A stretch of DNA of 64,000 nucleotides from an uncultured Roseburia sp. (GTDB lineage Bacteria; Bacillota; Clostridia; Lachnospirales; Lachnospiraceae): assembly GCA_947642555.1 (NCBI GenBank), contig CANRSX010000005.1, positions 124,001-188,000 on the forward strand, read 5' to 3'. Of the stretch, positions 8,720-17,900 are shown piece after piece; the stretch's first letter is position 1, and every line of letters starts with the position of its first letter. The position numbers were made by a program, and so were the translations under genes. The notes beneath the pieces were generated by a model. It was not told where the DNA came from, searched no databases, and was given only the letters and a program-made list of their open reading frames with translations.

Positions 8720-8734
8720 TGTGGTCGGACCACA
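8720..8734. promoter_or_regulatory. FadR/GntR-type operator between hypB and the GntR gene
   Basis: TGTGGTCGGACCACA is a perfect palindrome around one central base. Its core TGGTCGGACCA fits the TGGTCnGACCA consensus of FadR-subfamily GntR regulators. It lies just upstream of the -35 at 8741 and within the divergent hypB control region, so it could regulate both directions. Confidence 0.72.
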
Positions 8735-8740
8735 GGATTA

Positions 8741-8769
8741 TTGACGGACATGGGAGGGCATGCTACAAT
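8741..8769 (+). promoter_or_regulatory. Sigma-A promoter of the GntR regulator gene
   Basis: TTGACG (8741-8746) and TACAAT (8764-8769) with exactly 17 bases between. The palindromic operator ends 6 bases before the -35 hexamer. Confidence 0.75.
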
Positions 8770-8836
8770 ATACGCAGACGAACCGGATCCCGGAAATATA
8801 ACATACCGAATGTTTCATCGCAGAAAGGAAGCAGAC

Positions 8837-9562
8837 ATGGCATTTAAGAAAATAAACGCCCCCTCGATCCGGGAGCTGTTTTTATCACAACTGGAAGAAA
8901 TGATCCTGTCCGGCGAACTACAGCCGGGAGACCGCCTGCCCACAGAGCGGGAGCTGGCGGATACCATGGGGATCAGCAAAACGGTGGTTCACGAGGGCAT
9001 CCGCGAGCTGGTCCGCACAGGTTTTCTTGAGATCCAGTCCAGAAAGGGCGTCTATGTGGCGGACTACACCAGTACGGGCAATCTTGACACACTCTTTGCC
9101 ATCATCCGCTACCGGGGCGGCATGCCGGATATGAAGATGCTCATCAGCCTGCTTGACACCCGCCTGTATCTGGAATGCCCTGCGATCCGGATTCTTGCGG
9201 CGGAACAGAATCCGGATCACATCCAAAAGCTGGAAGAGCTGCAGGAGGCCGTGCAGGAAGCAATTCCCCTCGGTATCGACACCTTTGCGACGGCCCTCTT
9301 TCAATACCGGAAAGCCATTGTCTCCTTAAGCGGAAACTGCATCTCGCCCATGATTATGAACGCCTTCTTTACCGGCTCCATCTCCGCCTGGAGCAATTAC
9401 TGTGAGTACATCGGACGGCAGGAGACCTGGGAGTCCCTCCGGCAGACGACAGAATATATCAGGAGCGGAGACGCTGACGGGGCAGTCCGGCTGTTCACGG
9501 CATGCATTGAGAAATATAAGGACCATCTTAAGGGGAAGGAAGCCGTCATTGAAACCTCTTAG
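8837..9562 (+). CDS. GntR-family transcription regulator, FadR subfamily
   Basis: 241-residue regulator. The N-terminal winged helix (about 8-75) carries LQPGDRLPTERELADTMG and ISKTVVHEGIRELVRTGFLE. The C-terminal all-helical FCD-type effector domain follows (about 90-230). I start at the ATG at 8837 (MAFKKINAPS), preceded by AAAGGAA; a longer frame from 8639 runs through the promoter and operator and is not credible. Members bind small carboxylic acids or sugar acids as effectors. The adjacent perfect FadR-like operator suggests autoregulation and control of the divergent hypB operon. Confidence 0.88.
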   Translation: MAFKKINAPSIRELFLSQLEEMILSGELQPGDRLPTERELADTMGISKTVVHEGIRELVRTGFLEIQSRKGVYVADYTSTGNLDTLFAIIRYRGGMPDMKMLISLLDTRLYLECPAIRILAAEQNPDHIQKLEELQEAVQEAIPLGIDTFATALFQYRKAIVSLSGNCISPMIMNAFFTGSISAWSNYCEYIGRQETWESLRQTTEYIRSGDADGAVRLFTACIEKYKDHLKGKEAVIETS

Positions 9563-9603
9563 CAACAGAATTCTTCTGGGTGCAATAGAAACGCGGTATG
9601 GTT

Positions 9604-9611
9604 CATACACT
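9604..9611 (+). promoter_or_regulatory. Possible sigma-E-like -10 element before the subtilase gene
   Basis: CATACACT matches the CATACAnT -10 of sporulation sigma-E promoters, 38 bases before the ATG at 9650. The upstream -35 (AATAGA region near 9583) is only a partial match, so this is tentative. Confidence 0.3.
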
Positions 9612-9649
9612 GTAATAAATCCTGTAAATCCATCCAGGCGGATCTCCCT

Positions 9650-11530
9650 ATGGAAAATGAAAAAATCGAAAATCTCTTAAACCTTGCTCTCGACGCAACC
9701 GACCGCGAACGCGAAAAATCGCTGGATCTGAACGTCGGATACGATGCTTCTCTCCGCACCTGGGAAGTGGTCGTCAAATACGGCGGGACGACCGAAGAAT
9801 TAAAAGCGCTGCTAAAAGAAAACTTTCCCGAACAGTATGACTCCCTTTTTTTCACCAATTTAAGCAATGAATACGCCATCCTGACGCTTCCGGAAGACAT
9901 TATTACAGACGTCGCACTTCTTCCCGAAATCGAATACATGGAAAAACCAAAGCGTCTCTTTTTTGCCGTGGACAACGGCAGGCGCGCGTCCTGCATTACA
10001 CCGCTGCAAAGCGCCGTCCCCGGCAGCTTCTCCGACCGGCCCGCACCCGCGCCGCAGGCTTCCGGCGGGACGGCTGTGATTCCCGGACGCACCGGCCTGT
10101 CCGGACGCGGCGTGCTTGTGGCGGTCATCGACTCCGGCATCGACTACGCTCACCCGGATTTCCGGCATCCCGACGGCACGACGCGCATCCTTTTCCTGTG
10201 GGATCAGACCATCCCGGGAGGGAGCGTCCCCGATCCGCGCAGCGGTGAATTCCTCTCCTCCCCGTCCGGATATTACCTGGGCACCGAATTTACACAGGAT
10301 ATCATCAATCTCGCCTTAGAGCAGCCCTCCGTGCAGCAGAACGCCATCTGCCCGAGCCGCGATATTTCCGGCCACGGCACGCACGTCACGGGAATCGCCG
10401 CGGGAAACGGGAGCGCTTCCGACGGACGTTACCGCGGCGTGGCCTATGGCAGCGACCTGATCATCGTAAAGCTCGGAACGCCGCAGGAGGACGGTTTTCC
10501 GCGCACCACCGAACTGATGCAGGCCGTCGATTACTGCCTGAAAAAGGCCGTGGAATACGGCAGACCCGTCGCCTTAAACTTAAGCTTTGGCAACAGCTAC
10601 GGCAGCCATTCGGGTACCTCGCTGATCGAAACGTACCTGAACGACATGGCAAACTACTGGCGCAGCTCCATTCTGATCGGAAGCGGAAACGAGGGCGCCG
10701 CCGCGGGACATACCTCCGGCACTGTAACGCCCGGTCAGACAGAAATCGTGGAGCTTGCCGTCAGCGAATACGAAGTCGCGCTCAACGTGCAGATCTGGAA
10801 ATCCTATACGGATGAATTTGCGGTATCCATCGTACACCCGAACGGCTCCGTGGCAGGACCTGTCCAGAAAGTACTCGGCACGCAGCGCTTTACGCTTGGG
10901 CGGACGGAAATCCTGCTCTACTACGGCGAGCCGAGCCCCTACAGCCCCTACCAGGAAATCTACTTTGATTTTATCCCCACAGCGGATTATATCGACAGCG
11001 GCATCTGGGAAATCCGCCTTCTGCCGCAGCGCATCGTCACAGGCGCCTATGATATGTGGCTTCCGGCGGGCGGCATCTTAAACGCGGGAACCGGTTTTCT
11101 CTATCCGGTCGAGCAGACGACCTTAACCATCCCCTCCACCGCCGCAAAAGCCGTCACGGTAGCGGCCTATGACGCGCGCTTTGGCCAGCCTGCCGCCTTC
11201 TCCGGAAGAGGCTACACCAGGGAAACCGATCAGATCAAGCCGGATCTCGCCGCCCCCGGGGTGGAGATCACCTCCTGCGCCCCCGGCGGAGGCTATACGT
11301 CGCGCTCCGGCACCTCGATGGCAACGCCCTTTGTGACGGGCAGCGCCGCGCTTCTCATGGAATGGGGCGTCGTAAACGGAAACGACCCGTACCTGTACGG
11401 CGAAAAACTGAAGGCTTATCTCATCCGCGGCGCCAGGCCGTTAAACAGCGGGACAGACGAGAGGCTCTCCTATCCGAACCGGCAGATCGGCTGGGGAACG
11501 CTCTGCCTTCGGGACAGTTTTCCGTCATAA
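9650..11530 (+). CDS. Subtilisin-like serine protease, CspABC type
   Basis: 626-residue S8 peptidase. An N-terminal prodomain-like region of about 110 residues precedes the catalytic core, with Asp161 (VIDSGIDYAHPDF), His242 (GHGTHVTGIAAG) and Ser556 (GTSMATPFVTG), so the triad is complete. A long insertion (about 360-490) between the oxyanion Asn segment (GSGNEG) and the serine block is the jellyroll typical of clostridial Csp proteases. There is no signal peptide, in line with action inside the sporulating cell. Csp proteases process the spore cortex hydrolase SleC during germination. It lies directly before a glycosyltransferase and an exosporium collagen gene, fitting a sporulation role, although other intracellular subtilases share this fold. 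Confidence 0.83.
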   Translation: MENEKIENLLNLALDATDREREKSLDLNVGYDASLRTWEVVVKYGGTTEELKALLKENFPEQYDSLFFTNLSNEYAILTLPEDIITDVALLPEIEYMEKPKRLFFAVDNGRRASCITPLQSAVPGSFSDRPAPAPQASGGTAVIPGRTGLSGRGVLVAVIDSGIDYAHPDFRHPDGTTRILFLWDQTIPGGSVPDPRSGEFLSSPSGYYLGTEFTQDIINLALEQPSVQQNAICPSRDISGHGTHVTGIAAGNGSASDGRYRGVAYGSDLIIVKLGTPQEDGFPRTTELMQAVDYCLKKAVEYGRPVALNLSFGNSYGSHSGTSLIETYLNDMANYWRSSILIGSGNEGAAAGHTSGTVTPGQTEIVELAVSEYEVALNVQIWKSYTDEFAVSIVHPNGSVAGPVQKVLGTQRFTLGRTEILLYYGEPSPYSPYQEIYFDFIPTADYIDSGIWEIRLLPQRIVTGAYDMWLPAGGILNAGTGFLYPVEQTTLTIPSTAAKAVTVAAYDARFGQPAAFSGRGYTRETDQIKPDLAAPGVEITSCAPGGGYTSRSGTSMATPFVTGSAALLMEWGVVNGNDPYLYGEKLKAYLIRGARPLNSGTDERLSYPNRQIGWGTLCLRDSFPS

Positions 11531-11537
11531 AGGAAAA

Positions 11538-11564
11538 ACACATTTTTCTCCCATGCATATACTG
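11538..11564 (+). promoter_or_regulatory. Candidate sigma-K promoter for the glycosyltransferase
   Basis: AC (11538-11539), 16 bases, then GCATA at 11555-11559 with nnnT, matching the sigma-K pattern AC-N16/17-gCATAnnnTa except for the last base. Predicted start near 11571, just before GGAGGA and the ATG at 11586. The collagen gene has an element of identical spacing. Confidence 0.45.
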
Positions 11565-11585
11565 TAATCAGACTGGAGGAACATT

Positions 11586-12653
11586 ATGCCGTCAATCAGC
11601 CTTTGTATGATCGTTAAAAATGAAGAAAAACATATCGCCCGCTGTCTTAACAGTGTGGCAGAGCTCGTAGATGAAATTATAATTGTAGATACCGGTTCAA
11701 CCGACCGGACAGTCGAGATCGCATCCGGTTATACGTCAGATGTTTTTTCATATCCATGGAAGGACGACTTTGCCGATGCCAGAAATCATTCCTTTTCCAA
11801 AGCGACAATGGACTACTGCATGTGGATGGATGCCGACGATGTACTGGAGGAAACAGAAAAAGATAAATTTCTGCAGTTAAAGCGTTCTCTGTCACCGGAC
11901 GTGGATATTGTAATGATGAAATACAACACTTCCTTTGATGAGGCCGGCAAACCGTTATTTTCCTATTTCAGAGAAAGATGGATCCGAAACAGTCAGAAAT
12001 ACCGCTGGACGGGCGCGGTTCATGAGGTCATTGTGCCAGACGGACAGATCATCTATTCGGATCTTGCCATCAGCCACAGAAAAACAGGACCCGGGGATCC
12101 GGACCGGAATCTGCGTATTTATCAGAACATGATCGCAGATGGGAAGACGCTGGATCCGCGTCAGCAATACTATTATGCGCGGGAGCTGTATTATCACGCA
12201 CAGTACGAGAAGGCCGCAGCGGTATTCGAGCGGTTTCTGCTCTCTGAGGGAGGATGGGTGGAAAATAAAATAGAGGCGTGTTCCGTCTGTGCCAGCTGTT
12301 ATCTAAGGCTGGGAAGGGAGCAGGCCGCGCTGACCACTCTTTTTCGCAGTATGAGCTTTGATCTGCCAAGAGCCGAATTGTGTTGTGAAATAGGAAAATA
12401 TTTTCTGGAGCATGAAAATATCCGCAGCGCCGTCTATTGGTATGAAACTGCGCTGACGATCCCGAAAAATGAATGCTCCGGCGGTTTTATCCTGCCGGAC
12501 TGCTATGATTATATCCCGTATCTGCAGCTGTGCGTATGCTACGACAGATGGGGCGACCGGCAGAAAGCAATCGAATATAATGAAAAAGCCGGAGCCTGCA
12601 AGCCTTACTCTCAGGCATACCTTTACAACAGACAATATTTCGACAAAAAGTAA
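11586..12653 (+). CDS. Family 2 glycosyltransferase with TPR-like C-terminus, SgtA-like
   Basis: 355-residue cytoplasmic GT2. The nucleotide-sugar domain (1-about 200) starts SISLCMIVKNEEKHIARCL, with VDTGSTDRT and the metal-binding DxD as MDADD. The C-terminal part (about 180-345) is helical with TPR-like repeats (YYARELYYHAQYEKAAAVFE; AVYWYETALTI; KAIEYNEKAG). GGAGGA precedes the start. In Clostridioides difficile the GT2-TPR enzyme SgtA is encoded directly before bclA3 and glycosylates the collagen region of that spore protein. Here the same order is seen, so glycosylation of the collagen protein encoded from 12811 is the most likely role (inference). Confidence 0.82.
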   Translation: MPSISLCMIVKNEEKHIARCLNSVAELVDEIIIVDTGSTDRTVEIASGYTSDVFSYPWKDDFADARNHSFSKATMDYCMWMDADDVLEETEKDKFLQLKRSLSPDVDIVMMKYNTSFDEAGKPLFSYFRERWIRNSQKYRWTGAVHEVIVPDGQIIYSDLAISHRKTGPGDPDRNLRIYQNMIADGKTLDPRQQYYYARELYYHAQYEKAAAVFERFLLSEGGWVENKIEACSVCASCYLRLGREQAALTTLFRSMSFDLPRAELCCEIGKYFLEHENIRSAVYWYETALTIPKNECSGGFILPDCYDYIPYLQLCVCYDRWGDRQKAIEYNEKAGACKPYSQAYLYNRQYFDKK

Positions 12654-12679
12654 CATCTCCCTTCCGGATGCATAAAATG
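12653..12679 (+). promoter_or_regulatory. Candidate sigma-K promoter for the collagen-like protein
   Basis: AC (12653-12654, overlapping the stop of the glycosyltransferase gene), 16 bases, then GCATA at 12670-12674 followed by AAAT. Same spacing and same ATGCATA context as the element at 11538-11564. The start would be near 12686, giving a leader of about 125 bases. Confidence 0.42.
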
Positions 12680-12810
12680 CTGATAGAGACAGATACCATC
12701 TGATTGCTTCCCGCAGACAGCGGATGCCCGGATTCACCGGTCATCCTTATGCGGACAGCGGGCAGTGCGTTCCATAAACTGCCCTTATGAAAAAAGAAGG
12801 GGTGTGTGTA

Positions 12811-14193
12811 ATGAATCAGAATAATATGTGTAACTGCTGGCAGAACCAGTGTCAGTGCCAGTCTCACTGCTGTGAACGTGGGCCCGCGGGCCCCAGAGGA
12901 GAGCAGGGGCCAATGGGGCCCGCAGGGCCTCAGGGAATGAAAGGCGACCCCGGATGTCCCGGACCAAAAGGCGACAACGGGGAACAGGGGCCAATGGGGC
13001 CTCAGGGGATCCCGGGGGTTCCCGGGCCGAGAGGGCCGAGAGGAAACACAGGGCCGGCAGGGCCTGCCGGAAATACCGGGCCAAGAGGGTATGCCGGACC
13101 AAGAGGGTATGCCGGGCCACAGGGACTTCAGGGCCCGCAGGGCGTTCGCGGCGATATCGGACCTCAGGGTGATCCGGGCTGCGAAGGGCCCAAAGGCGAT
13201 ATCGGGCCTATGGGACCTGCCGGGCCTGCCGGGCCGATCGGACCCACTGGCGAAAAAGGTGATATCGGTCCCATGGGGCCCCGCGGAATTCCCGGGCCGA
13301 CCGGACCTGTCGGCGCGACCGGACCGATGGGGCCGCAGGGTGTCACCGGCCCTCAGGGACTTCAGGGGGTTACCGGCCCCATCGGACTCCAGGGACCAAA
13401 AGGCTGTCCGGGCGACGACGGCGCGACCGGTGCAACCGGACCGACCGGACCCACTGGCGCGACTGGCGCGACTGGCGCGACCGGGCCTGCCGGCGCAACT
13501 GGTGTGACCGGACCCACTGGCGCGACTGGCGCGACTGGCGCGACCGGGCCTGCCGGCGCAACTGGTGTGACCGGACCCACTGGCGCGACTGGCGCGACTG
13601 GCGCGACCGGGCCTGCCGGCGCAGACGGTGTGACTGGCGCGACCGGGCCTGCCGGACCGACCGGCGTTGCAGGCACAGGAGCCATTATCCCTTATGCGTC
13701 GGGCCTTCCGGTTTCTCTGACAACAATTGCCGGAGGTCTCGCAGGTCTTCCCGCCTTTGTGGGCTTTGGAAGCAGCGTGCAGGGTCTTACAGTGCTTGGC
13801 TCGACAATCAACATCACAAACGCCAGCGGAACGCTCTCAAACTTTGCATTTCAGGTTCCGCGCGACGGTGTCATTACCTCGTTCAGCGCTTTCTTCAGTG
13901 TAACTGCGGCGCTTTCCTTAATCGGCTCCACGGTCGCAGTCCGTGCGCAGATCTATCAGTCCGCAACGCCAGATAACGTGTTCTCTCCCATTGCGGGAAC
14001 GCTGATCACTCTGACGCCGTCGCTTTCCGGCGTTATCTCCGTCGGAACACTGTTAAACGGCGTATTGACCGGGCTTAATATCCCGGTGACCGCTCAGACA
14101 CGACTGATGCTGGTGTTTTCGGCGACATCCAGCGGATTGTCTCTGGTTAATACAATTGCAGGCTATGCAAGTGCCGGTCTGAGTATCAATTAA
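12811..14193 (+). CDS. BclA-like collagen-triple-repeat exosporium glycoprotein
   Basis: 460 residues. A short cysteine-rich head ([16 protein letters not shown]) leads into about 265 residues of uninterrupted Gly-X-Y triplets rich in Pro, Ala and Thr; the GAT/GPT triplets are O-glycosylation targets in BclA proteins. The last about 170 residues form a globular C-terminal domain ([19 protein letters not shown]...) of the BclA type that trimerises on the spore surface. I start at the ATG at 12811, after AGAAGGGGTG; an ATG 24 bases earlier lacks a site. Three 63-bp direct repeats lie inside the collagen region. The upstream SgtA-like enzyme and sigma-K-like promoter support an outer-spore-layer role. 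Confidence 0.85.
   Translation: MNQNNMCNCWQNQCQCQSHCCERGPAGPRGEQGPMGPAGPQGMKGDPGCPGPKGDNGEQGPMGPQGIPGVPGPRGPRGNTGPAGPAGNTGPRGYAGPRGYAGPQGLQGPQGVRGDIGPQGDPGCEGPKGDIGPMGPAGPAGPIGPTGEKGDIGPMGPRGIPGPTGPVGATGPMGPQGVTGPQGLQGVTGPIGLQGPKGCPGDDGATGATGPTGPTGATGATGATGPAGATGVTGPTGATGATGATGPAGATGVTGPTGATGATGATGPAGADGVTGATGPAGPTGVAGTGAIIPYASGLPVSLTTIAGGLAGLPAFVGFGSSVQGLTVLGSTINITNASGTLSNFAFQVPRDGVITSFSAFFSVTAALSLIGSTVAVRAQIYQSATPDNVFSPIAGTLITLTPSLSGVISVGTLLNGVLTGLNIPVTAQTRLMLVFSATSSGLSLVNTIAGYASAGLSIN
13447..13635 (+). repeat. Three tandem 63-bp repeats inside the collagen region
   Basis: Near-identical units at 13447-13509, 13510-13572 and 13573-13635, each encoding 21 residues (seven Gly-X-Y triplets, mainly GPT and GAT). 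Only the end of the third unit differs (GCAGAC in place of GCAACT). In-frame copy-number change would lengthen or shorten the rod without a frameshift. Confidence 0.9.
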
Positions 14194-14216
14194 ACGAATG
14201 AGGAGGTCTTAAAGTC

Positions 14217-14263
14217 AAAAAACGGACCGGATCCGCAAATGCATGGATCCGATCCGTTTTTTT
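14217..14263 (+). terminator. Rho-independent terminator after the collagen gene
   Basis: The arms AACGGACCGGATCC (14221-14234) and GGATCCGATCCGTT (14245-14258) pair along about 14 bp with one mismatch, followed by TTTTTTT. Confidence 0.88.
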
Positions 14264-14362
14264 GACGATGCTTATTTTATTATCGGTAGCTTTTGCATCG
14301 GAAATCCTGTATAATCAGGTCAGGAGCAAATCTATAATCCTTTAAAAGACTGGAGGCCCCCT

Positions 14363-14947
14363 ATGACGGAACGAGAAAAAATGTTAGCCGGTGAACTCTA
14401 TGACTGCGGCGACCCGGAGCTGCTCGCGCAGTGGCACCGGGCAAAGGACCTGATCAGAGACTACAATCGCCTCGACTCTGCGGACGCCGGAAAAAAAGAC
14501 GCCATCCTGCACGAGCTGCTTGGCGGCATGGGACAGAACCTTTGGATTACAGCGCCGTTTTTCGTGGACTATGGCAGTCATATTTACTTCGGAAATAACT
14601 GCGAGGTAAATATGAACTGCACATTTTTAGACGATAATATCATTCGGATCGGAGATAATGCGCTCATCGCACCGAATGTACAGATTTATACCGCGTTTCA
14701 TCCGACCAGCGCCCGCGACCGGTTCGGCGAACCAAAGGAAGACGGTTCGTTTGCATTCTGCAAAACAAGGACGGCTCCGGTCACCATAGGAACTAATGTA
14801 TGGATCGGCGGCGGAGCCATTCTCATGCCAGGCGTTACCATCGGGGACAATGTGGTCATCGGCGCCGGAAGCGTCGTGACAAAAGATATCCCGTCCAACA
14901 CGGTAGCCTGCGGAAATCCCTGCCGCGTGATAAGGGAAAACCGCTGA
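14363..14947 (+). CDS. Sugar O-acetyltransferase, maltose/galactoside acetyltransferase family
   Basis: 194-residue cytoplasmic hexapeptide acyltransferase of the Maa/LacA/NodL group, transferring acetyl from acetyl-CoA to a sugar. N-terminal mac domain: MLAGELYDCGDPELLAQWHRAKDL. Left-handed beta-helix triplets run from about residue 60 (IYFGNNCEVNMNCTFLDD), with the catalytic-site TAFHPT and the C-terminal VWIGGGAILMPGVTIGDNVVIGAGS. Length is normal. GGAGG precedes the start and a TATAAT is at 14310-14315. It ends 4 bases from the convergent giant surface-protein gene. The natural acceptor is unknown. Confidence 0.92.
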   Translation: MTEREKMLAGELYDCGDPELLAQWHRAKDLIRDYNRLDSADAGKKDAILHELLGGMGQNLWITAPFFVDYGSHIYFGNNCEVNMNCTFLDDNIIRIGDNALIAPNVQIYTAFHPTSARDRFGEPKEDGSFAFCKTRTAPVTIGTNVWIGGGAILMPGVTIGDNVVIGAGSVVTKDIPSNTVACGNPCRVIRENR

Positions 14948-14951
14948 CCGT

Positions 14952-17900
14952 TCAGCGCCTCTTTCGCATCAGAACCGCCATGCCCAGCGCAGACAGTATC
15001 ATCAGGCTCACCGGCAGCGTCAGCCGCCGTGCAATATCGTCCGCCGTATCCGCCCTCCCGGCGCGCACGCTTCCGGCTCCGGTGATCTCACCGTACACGA
15101 CCGGGATCACACCGCTGCCTGCCGGCGGATTCTGGCTGCCGTCCTCTTCCTTCGGCCATTCCATATCGTTGAGAAACGACGCCGTATACAATCCCCCTGT
15201 CTCCACTGTACCGGTATTTCCATAAAAACTGGTGGTATAGCCGTCCATACCGGCTTCCTGCTCCGTAACTGAATACTGCGTACCGGCCGGCAGGTCAAAA
15301 ATAATTATATACTCGTCATGACGAAGCGATACGCTTTCCCCGTCCGAGATACTTCCGCGCTTATCCCCCGCATATGGAAAACTCCCGGCAAGCGGATTTC
15401 CGGCCGCATCCGTAAGCGAAACGGTAAAGGTAAAATTCTTTGTGCGGTCGCCGCCGCGCGTCACCGTCTTATGGATAATGAGAAATCCGATATCCGGCCA
15501 CGGCGTCCGGCTGTTAAAGAACGGTGCAAACGAGGTGGCGTCTTTGATGATCTCGCCCTCCGCCGTCCCGTTTCCGGGCAGTGGATACCAGTCGTCTGGA
15601 TCATTCGGATCCTGCGGCAGAATCTCGGTCACCGTATAGGACGCGCCTTCCGGCAGCCCGAGTATTGTAATGCGCTCGTCGTGGTGGAGCGGAAAGCTCC
15701 TGCCGCTCGCGAGGGACCCTGATTTGTCCGTACCGTAAAAATGGTAATCCCCGGTCAGCTCACGCCCATTTGCATCCGTCAGACGGATGGTAAACCAGAA
15801 GTTTCTCGTATAATCCCGCTCTGTAAGCGCAGCGCCGCTCAGCGTCTTGCCGACCATCAGCTTTCCCGTACCGGTATCGCTGGTCATCTGATCTGTCACC
15901 ACCACGATATTTAACAGGGAAAACAGATTTGTGATGTCCGTATCCCCCAGGTTGTCCTTGTTTGCGTCGATCTGGGATCCCTCATAGACCGGCTGGGACA
16001 GCGCCGTATAATTCTGCTCCACTCTTGCACGGGCAAAGCCGGTATCCGCGATAAAAACCGGCTTATACAGCTGTCCCCCGTCCTCGTTATGCAGACCGTA
16101 ATCCACAACGGCATTTTTACCAAAATGCAGGTTTAAGGCCCGTTTTACACCTGCGGATCCCTCAAGCTCCATATCCCGCCAGTCCTGACTCAGCACCTGT
16201 GTATTGGCGGACGGCTGATACTGCCCGAACGCGGTGATATCCCGCAGCGTGATATCCACCTCGCTGTCCATGGCATACTGGCGCATCGTCTGCGTCAGCC
16301 GGCCCACGCCTGCCATAACAGACACGCCGTCCTCCCTCGTCCCGGCATCCGCATAGATCGAGCGGCTTCCCACCACAACGGGAACGACGGTCTGGTTCAG
16401 CCTGCAGCCGTCCGGCGCCGCGATTTCTTTCAGATAATAACGGGTGCGGGTGTACGATGCCCACATCATTTTCGCGTATCCCGGACCGGCATCGTCCGCA
16501 GGTGAAAAAATCAGAGTACCCTCCTGCCCGTACACCGTGGCGGTGACTCCCTGCGCGACGGGCGCACCGGCGCATGCCTCGTTGTCATACATGGCAAACG
16601 TGGTCCCGTTGCGCGGTCTGCCGTCCTGATCCACCTTCATCACCCACAGCTCCCGCTGATCGTTTGGAATATAGATGAGAGAGCGGAAATCGCGGATGAA
16701 CTGATTCGTATTTAACAGGCTGAAACCCGTTCTGGTTTTTGCACCTGTCGTCTTCTGTGTACTTTCAATGATCGTTAACGTCTCGTCCACGCCGTGCTCC
16801 CTGACGTAGCTGCCCAGCGCAGCGTAGCGCTCCTGCGTATCATTTCCGGTAATTCCAAGCTGCTGTAAGGCTTCCGGTTCAATGATCGCAAAAATCAGGC
16901 GCATATCGCTGTCCGGATCATCAAACCGGTAGCGGTTCGCCAGTCCCGGAAGATCGTTGAGCGTTCCGGCCAGACGCAGATTTGTGGCGTCCCAGGAGAG
17001 CACCCATTCCGGGCTTTCCTGATTCGCAGCCTGCTCCAGCACGGCGTAAAGAGCCGCATTTCTCCATCCTGCCTCGCTTGCATCGACAACTGTCGATACA
17101 TCAAAACCGACCAGGTTGCCCCCGTACATCGCTTCCCAGCTCTGATCCGACTGCCGCAGCAGCATAGGAACCGCCACCACAAGGCCGTCTTTTCGCGCCT
17201 GACCGTTCACCTGCAGAATCTCACCGGACCCCGGATCCCGGTCCGATTCGATCTCTCCTGTGCCACTGTTGAAGCTGCCGTAATCCACGCCGCCTGTCCC
17301 CACAATATTCGCCACCGAACAGGCGTATGCGCCGGTCGTCCAGCGGTTCGCCACGGACAGCATCGAAGTGGACGGATCGTAAAACAGCACGACATCAATG
17401 GGCAGCGACCGGTATCCGTCCGGCGTCCTTGTCTCCTTTAAAATATAATACTGCCGGCCCCGGTCTGCAAAGTTAAAATAATTCCCCTCGTCATCGAGAA
17501 ACCGCGTCGTACCGTCCGCGTTTGTCACAATGTGAACCAAAGCACGATTTTCGGACTGCCTCACAAAAAATTCCCCGCTGCTATGCGCGTTATTATCCGT
17601 GTACAGACATTCAATCGCGCCTGCAGCATCCGCGGTTGTCAGCTCCGCCGGCACAAGGTCGAACTCCACTCCGCCCACCAGCTTCCCGTTCTGATCCACC
17701 TTGGCAATCTGCTGATAAAGCATCGGCTGCAGGTTAAACCGCAGCGCCAGACTGGAGTCATAATTTCCCCGCTCCAGATAAAACATCTTTAAGGTGTGGC
17801 TGGTATTGCTGGCAAAGGTGTTATTGTTCCACAATACGGTCTTTTCTTTTTTCGCCGCCGTAAACTGATCCAGGAGGGTTGTCGTCAGAACCGTACCCGC

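Noticed and set aside
8639-8836. 66-codon N-terminal extension of the GntR regulator
   Set aside because: It would translate the promoter and operator; the ATG at 8837 has a ribosome site and starts the conserved domain.
13447-13635. CRISPR-like regular repeats
   Set aside because: The 63-bp units are directly tandem without spacers and encode collagen triplets in frame.
13164-13685. Antisense proline-rich open frames across the collagen gene
   Set aside because: They are the mirror of the Gly-Pro repeat DNA; no start sites or ribosome sites, and the sense frame has clear signals.
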